DNA of 7,767 bases from Actinomycetota bacterium (GTDB lineage Bacteria > Actinomycetota > Acidimicrobiia > Actinomarinales > Actinomarinaceae). Under the pieces are notes generated by a model that saw only the letters and a list, made by a program, of their open reading frames with translations, made no database searches and had not been told where the DNA came from. The position numbers and the translations under genes were made by a program. The stretch is taken from positions 1 to 7,767 of the forward strand of contig PBPX01000013.1 of assembly GCA_002724835.1 (NCBI GenBank), written 5' to 3'. Shown piece by piece: positions 5,418-7,767 of the stretch (positions within the stretch are counted from its first letter, which is position 1; every line of letters begins with the position of its first letter).

Positions 5418-5674
5418 ACGATATAAATAAACTATTATTCTTTGGCTTTTATAATGTAGAATTAATTTCAGACAAATTAACAAAGAAAGTTATGGAATTT
5501 ATTGAAGATGAAACAGTTAATGATCTACATTTAGAAGGGGTATTATCTCCTGATAGCAATTATTCTAAAGATGGTATTGAATTATTAAAGCCATGTATAA
5601 CTAAATTAGTTCAAGATGCTATTGCAATTCAGTATGAATACGAAACGCCGAGAGATAAACATGCAACTGGCTAA
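5414..5674 (+). CDS. Very AT-rich small gene of unknown function, possible moron
   Basis: I do not recognise this 86-residue protein. It is mixed helical, acidic and rich in Ile, Leu, Asp and Lys (KLTKKVMEFIEDETVNDLHLEG near residues 22-43), with no membrane segment or metal motif. By hand count the gene is about 28% G+C (25% without its last 34 bases), while a sample of the reductase gene is near 52% and of the HNH gene near 57%. That sharp break suggests recent acquisition. ATG 5414 overlaps the reductase stop as ATGA, with GGAG at 5400-5403 upstream at a loose distance. An ATG at 5390 in the same frame would add eight residues, but its purine run is only three bases away. The last 14 bases overlap the next gene. 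Both junctions look like ordinary operon junctions, so it is probably translated. Confidence 0.65.
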   Translation: MNDINKLLFFGFYNVELISDKLTKKVMEFIEDETVNDLHLEGVLSPDSNYSKDGIELLKPCITKLVQDAIAIQYEYETPRDKHATG

Positions 5675-5972
5675 AGATGTTCGTTGGAAATCAAAACAGT
5701 ACACCGATTGGGTGGCGACACTTCCTTGTACTAACTGCGGTGCTGATGATGGCACCGTGGTTGCCCACCATCTCAAGCATAGGTTCTTTCCTTGGGGTGG
5801 TGGAGGTGCAGGATTAAAGGCGCATGACTGGTTGACGATGGCACTGTGTCATACCTGTCATACCAAAGCACATAACGGTGATCCAGATATACTAGACTTC
5901 CAGATGTTATTGATATGGAAAACTCAAGACAAGGCTTTCAAGGAGGGCCGACTACAATATGTTAGTGACTGA
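5661..5972 (+). CDS. HNH-like zinc nuclease, Ref/DUF968-type
   Basis: Numbered from ATG 5661 (103 residues), the protein has LPCTNC (C23-x2-C26), AHHLKH with His36-His37, a GGGGAGLKAHDWLTMALC loop at 46-63, and CHTCHTKAH with C63-x2-C66, His67 and His71. The order CxxC - HH - glycine loop - CxxCH...H is that of small HNH-type zinc nucleases such as phage P1 Ref and the DUF968 group found in phage recombination regions. Ref is a RecA-dependent nuclease that enhances recombination; whether this protein acts that way is inference. The frame is open up to ATG 5616, but ATG 5661 overlaps the previous gene by only 14 bases and places YTDWVATLPC near the N-terminus, as in relatives. The ribosome site is weak (GAGA at 5650-5653), so coupling is likely. 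Its own tail holds AGGAGGG for the next gene. Confidence 0.75.
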   Translation: MQLAKDVRWKSKQYTDWVATLPCTNCGADDGTVVAHHLKHRFFPWGGGGAGLKAHDWLTMALCHTCHTKAHNGDPDILDFQMLLIWKTQDKAFKEGRLQYVSD

Positions 5973-6285
5973 AGAAAAAGTTGAAGAAATAATTAATTAT
6001 CTAGCAGAATCAGACGATGAGTATGGTAAAATAGCGGCAAGAGTAAAGGGTCTTGAGAAAGATGAGAAGATTATTACCGCTCAAGGACTTCTTGAACATC
6101 GAAGGTACGAAAAAACAATGGCTGAATCTGAAGCAAAGGCTAGGTCATCACAGCAGTACAGAGAGTGGAGAGAAAAGTACGAAAATGCTGTAGCAGATTT
6201 CGAGATAATGCGATCTAGGCGTAACACCTATCAAATTATCTGGGAAACGTGGCGAACCGAACAGGCTAACTTGCGTAAGTCTTAA
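5959..6285 (+). CDS. Charged helical phage protein, recombination-region family of unknown function
   Basis: This 108-residue protein is almost entirely predicted helix by eye, with alternating Glu/Lys/Arg and no glycine-rich breaks. I recall a widespread small phage family with the same layout: 'EYIxxxxEEYGKxxARVKxLE', then 'EAxARxSxxYRE', then 'YENAxADFExxRxxRxxxxxIxExWRTxxAN'. Here these lie at about residues 12-34, 57-69 and 75-105. Members sit beside recombination or SSB genes; I know no biochemical function. It probably forms a coiled coil or helical bundle. ATG 5959 is supported by AGGAGGG at 5941-5947, eleven bases upstream, and the gene overlaps the HNH gene by 14 bases. A 36-base gap follows, the largest after the operon promoter, and it contains only the next ribosome site. 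Confidence 0.75.
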   Translation: MLVTEEKVEEIINYLAESDDEYGKIAARVKGLEKDEKIITAQGLLEHRRYEKTMAESEAKARSSQQYREWREKYENAVADFEIMRSRRNTYQIIWETWRTEQANLRKS

Positions 6286-6321
6286 GGTTCTTATTCAATT
6301 CAAGATAAAAGGAATATTAAA

Positions 6322-6648
6322 ATGGCAGATAAATTTGTCACTGAAAACCGCACAGGATTATGGAACAATGACCGTAAGACTGAGGAATGGATGGATGATT
6401 ACCGCAGTAAAATCTACATCACAAGCCCCGGTTGGCATTGGATCGGAGCAAGGGAAGGAGCAGGAGAAGGTAAGCCTGCACTGACTGTTGATCTTCGTGC
6501 TATGGACAATGCTCAGGTACAGCAGTATTGTTCTGACTATACTGTGCTTACTAAGGAGCAGGCTAGGGAGAAGTATTCTAAGTCTGAGACTCCGGGTGCA
6601 AGTCGCTCACGAACAGATAAGGAGATCGACAGCGATATACCGTTCTAA
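6322..6648 (+). CDS. Small protein with SSB-type acidic C-terminal tail
   Basis: This 108-residue protein starts with ENRTGLWNNDRKTEEWMDDYRSKIYITSPGWHWIGA (residues 8-43). It resembles the small phage proteins with 'NRGALFKNDKKT...DYxGxINxxGxxYWxSAW', which often end in DDDIPF. The end here, EIDSDIPF (101-108), is a good match to the acidic tip by which bacterial SSB recruits repair proteins. The central region is beta-like and glycine-rich, followed by a Ser/Arg-rich linker, the layout of a short SSB. I infer an ssDNA-binding or SSB-mimicking role in replication or recombination. No classic full-length OB-fold SSB signature is plain, so it could bind partners only. ATG 6322 has AAAAGGAA at 6307-6314, seven bases upstream. 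The stop and the exonuclease start share a base (TAATG). Confidence 0.65.
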   Translation: MADKFVTENRTGLWNNDRKTEEWMDDYRSKIYITSPGWHWIGAREGAGEGKPALTVDLRAMDNAQVQQYCSDYTVLTKEQAREKYSKSETPGASRSRTDKEIDSDIPF

Positions 6649-7319
6649 TGATTATCACATATAAAAATGGTAGGGAGTATGACCTCGACTACGATGACAA
6701 TGCTCATTCGTATAAGGTCGATGGGATTAAAGTGCCGTCAGTTACGAGAGTGGTTGACGGCTGTTTTCCCAAGAACTTAACTGATTGGGCGCTAAGTATA
6801 GGCGAGGAGGAATACCATCGTGTAATCGAAGATGCCCTTGAGATTGGGAACGATGCCCACAAGTGGATTGAAGATTACATAACCTTTGGTCACGCTTGCA
6901 ATGATCCCGGCCATCATGTGTTTAATCCGATTAAGGCTTTCCTTAAATGGTTAGAGGATGTTAAGCCTGACTGGAGTGATGCAGAACGTAAGATATACTG
7001 TGATAGATTTAAATATGCAGGAACCGTAGATGCAGTGGCAAAGATTAATGGTCGTGTTTGTGTAATAGATTTCAAAACGTCCAAGAAAATCTACAAGCCA
7101 TACCACCTACAGGTTACGGCATACGCCCAAGCAATCAAGAGGATTGATGGGTTGAAACGGTGGCCTTTGGGGATAATACTAAGACTTGACAAAGAGACAG
7201 GAGAATACGAGCAGAAAGTATTTGAACCAAAGGATCACTTCGATGTGTTCAAGAAGTGCCTTGAGTTGAGGCAATGGAGTTCACTAAGGATAAAGAATGA
7301 CAAAGATAAACTGGGGTAA
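6648..7319 (+). CDS. RecB/Cas4-like PD-(D/E)XK exonuclease
   Basis: The 223-residue product has the full PDDEXK_1 (RecB/Cas4-like) motif series. These are EIGNDAHKWIE at 65-75 with His71 as likely metal ligand, a glutamate near 113 in AERKIY, GTVDAV at 125-130 with Asp128, and DFKTSK at 141-146 with Asp141 and Lys143. QVTAYAQA at 155-162 supplies the Gln-xxx-Tyr motif. I see no cysteine cluster, so no iron-sulphur domain as in Cas4, and no helicase part. Phage proteins of this size and form are exonucleases that resect DNA ends and often pair with an annealing protein. Here the possible annealase is upstream in the same operon. ATG 6648 is joined to the previous stop by TAATG, so translation is probably re-initiated. 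The 3' end overlaps the next gene by 23 bases. Confidence 0.88.
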   Translation: MIITYKNGREYDLDYDDNAHSYKVDGIKVPSVTRVVDGCFPKNLTDWALSIGEEEYHRVIEDALEIGNDAHKWIEDYITFGHACNDPGHHVFNPIKAFLKWLEDVKPDWSDAERKIYCDRFKYAGTVDAVAKINGRVCVIDFKTSKKIYKPYHLQVTAYAQAIKRIDGLKRWPLGIILRLDKETGEYEQKVFEPKDHFDVFKKCLELRQWSSLRIKNDKDKLG

Positions 7320-7536
7320 GGGAGGAAGTTTTAATCACGGGAGGGTAGAAGGAACAGACTATAGATGTGAGAGATATGCAATAGGTGACAAGGACAACAA
7401 GGAATACTGGTATATGCTTGCCGACAATCACTTAACATACCTATGCGCTAAAGGGCCGTTCTCTACAGTAGAAGAACGCGATCAACATATCATTAAAGAG
7501 GTAGAAAAACGACATGAATCTACTAATCATCGGTGA
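7297..7536 (+). CDS. Small unknown protein
   Basis: I do not recognise this 79-residue protein. The centre looks like a beta sheet with aromatic residues (YRCERYAIGDKDNKEYWYMLADNHLTYLCAKGPFST, about 22-57), followed by a charged helix (VEERDQHIIKEVEKRHE). It is hydrophilic, with no membrane segment and only two cysteines, spaced too far apart for a finger. ATG 7297 is well supported by AAGGA at 7286-7290, six bases upstream. The gene overlaps the exonuclease by 23 bases and the metallophosphoesterase by 23 bases, so all three are likely co-translated. Position between two nucleic-acid enzymes is the only hint to its role. Confidence 0.7.
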   Translation: MTKINWGKGGSFNHGRVEGTDYRCERYAIGDKDNKEYWYMLADNHLTYLCAKGPFSTVEERDQHIIKEVEKRHESTNHR

Positions 7537-7767
7537 TCCTCATGCTCACCCGGACTATGACAATGACAGGTTTACTGCGTTAGGTAACTACATAGTCGAT
7601 ACAAAGCCTGAGTATATAGTATGTCTTGGCGACATGGCTGATATGCCATCGCTCTCTTCATACGACAAAGGAACTAAAGGGTTTGAGGGACGTAGGTACA
7701 AGAAGGATGTGGCCGCAGTTATAGATGCACAGGAGAAACTGTTTGCCCCCATCAAGGAGTATAACAA
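7514..7767 (+). CDS. Calcineurin-like metallophosphoesterase, 5' part only
   Basis: Translation from ATG 7514 stays open to the right edge, giving 84 residues of a longer protein. It begins MNLLIIGDPHAHP, where G7-D8-x-H10-x-H12 is the first metal-binding motif of calcineurin-type phosphoesterases, and continues with VCLGDMADMP at 36-45, whose G39-D40-x-x-D43 is the second (GDxxD). The remaining motifs (GNHE and the distal histidines) would lie beyond the window. The stretch YDKGTKGFEGRRYKKD (50-65) is a feature I recall from phage members of this family. These proteins cleave phosphodiester or phosphomonoester bonds; phage members are usually annotated only at family level, and a nuclease role like that of SbcD is possible. 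It overlaps the previous gene by 23 bases, with GAGGT at 7498-7502 upstream. The gene is truncated only by the edge. Confidence 0.82.
   Translation, partial: MNLLIIGDPHAHPDYDNDRFTALGNYIVDTKPEYIVCLGDMADMPSLSSYDKGTKGFEGRRYKKDVAAVIDAQEKLFAPIKEYN

Noticed and set aside
6648..7319. Cas4 protein and hence a CRISPR adaptation locus
   Set aside because: The motifs are shared by all RecB/Cas4-like nucleases; the cysteine cluster of Cas4 is missing and no cas gene or array is present.

Overview
The window looks like part of the early/middle region of a tailed double-stranded DNA bacteriophage or a closely related prophage. All genes I accept lie on the plus strand. They are short and packed end to end, with ATGA or TAATG junctions and overlaps, and most have clear purine-rich Shine-Dalgarno sites, so the host is probably a bacterium that uses them. 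The recognisable products are nucleotide-metabolism, recombination and anti-defence proteins. I saw no structural, lysis or integrase genes and no tRNA. The host cannot be named from this sequence.

Bases 1-1540 hold a small, very acidic unknown protein (possibly cut by the left edge), a small conserved-looking phage protein, and a complete ArdC-type protein (ssDNA-binding N-terminal domain plus zincin metallopeptidase domain). Bases 1541-1790 are non-coding. They hold a candidate terminator and then an AT-rich control region with an extended -10 promoter, two palindromes and a short direct repeat. A new transcription unit appears to start there.

From 1791 to the right edge there is one tight operon. 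In order it encodes an unknown protein, a C4 zinc-finger protein, a PD-(D/E)XK nuclease starting at TTG inside the zinc-finger gene, a small unknown protein, a possible Rad52/Sak-like annealing protein, a small charged protein, a compact class II (B12-dependent) ribonucleotide reductase, a very AT-rich small gene, an HNH-like zinc nuclease, a helical charged protein, a small protein with an SSB-type acidic tail, a RecB/Cas4-like PD-(D/E)XK exonuclease, an unknown protein and the start of a calcineurin-like metallophosphoesterase.

Together, the operon would raise the dNTP supply (reductase) and process DNA ends and junctions (exonuclease, annealase candidate, junction-nuclease candidate, HNH protein, SSB-tail protein). 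The ArdC protein upstream would protect incoming DNA. I see no clear undescribed system. The best leads are the control region, the recombination set with its SSB-tail protein, the out-of-frame TTG-start overlap, and the 25-28% G+C gene inserted behind the reductase.
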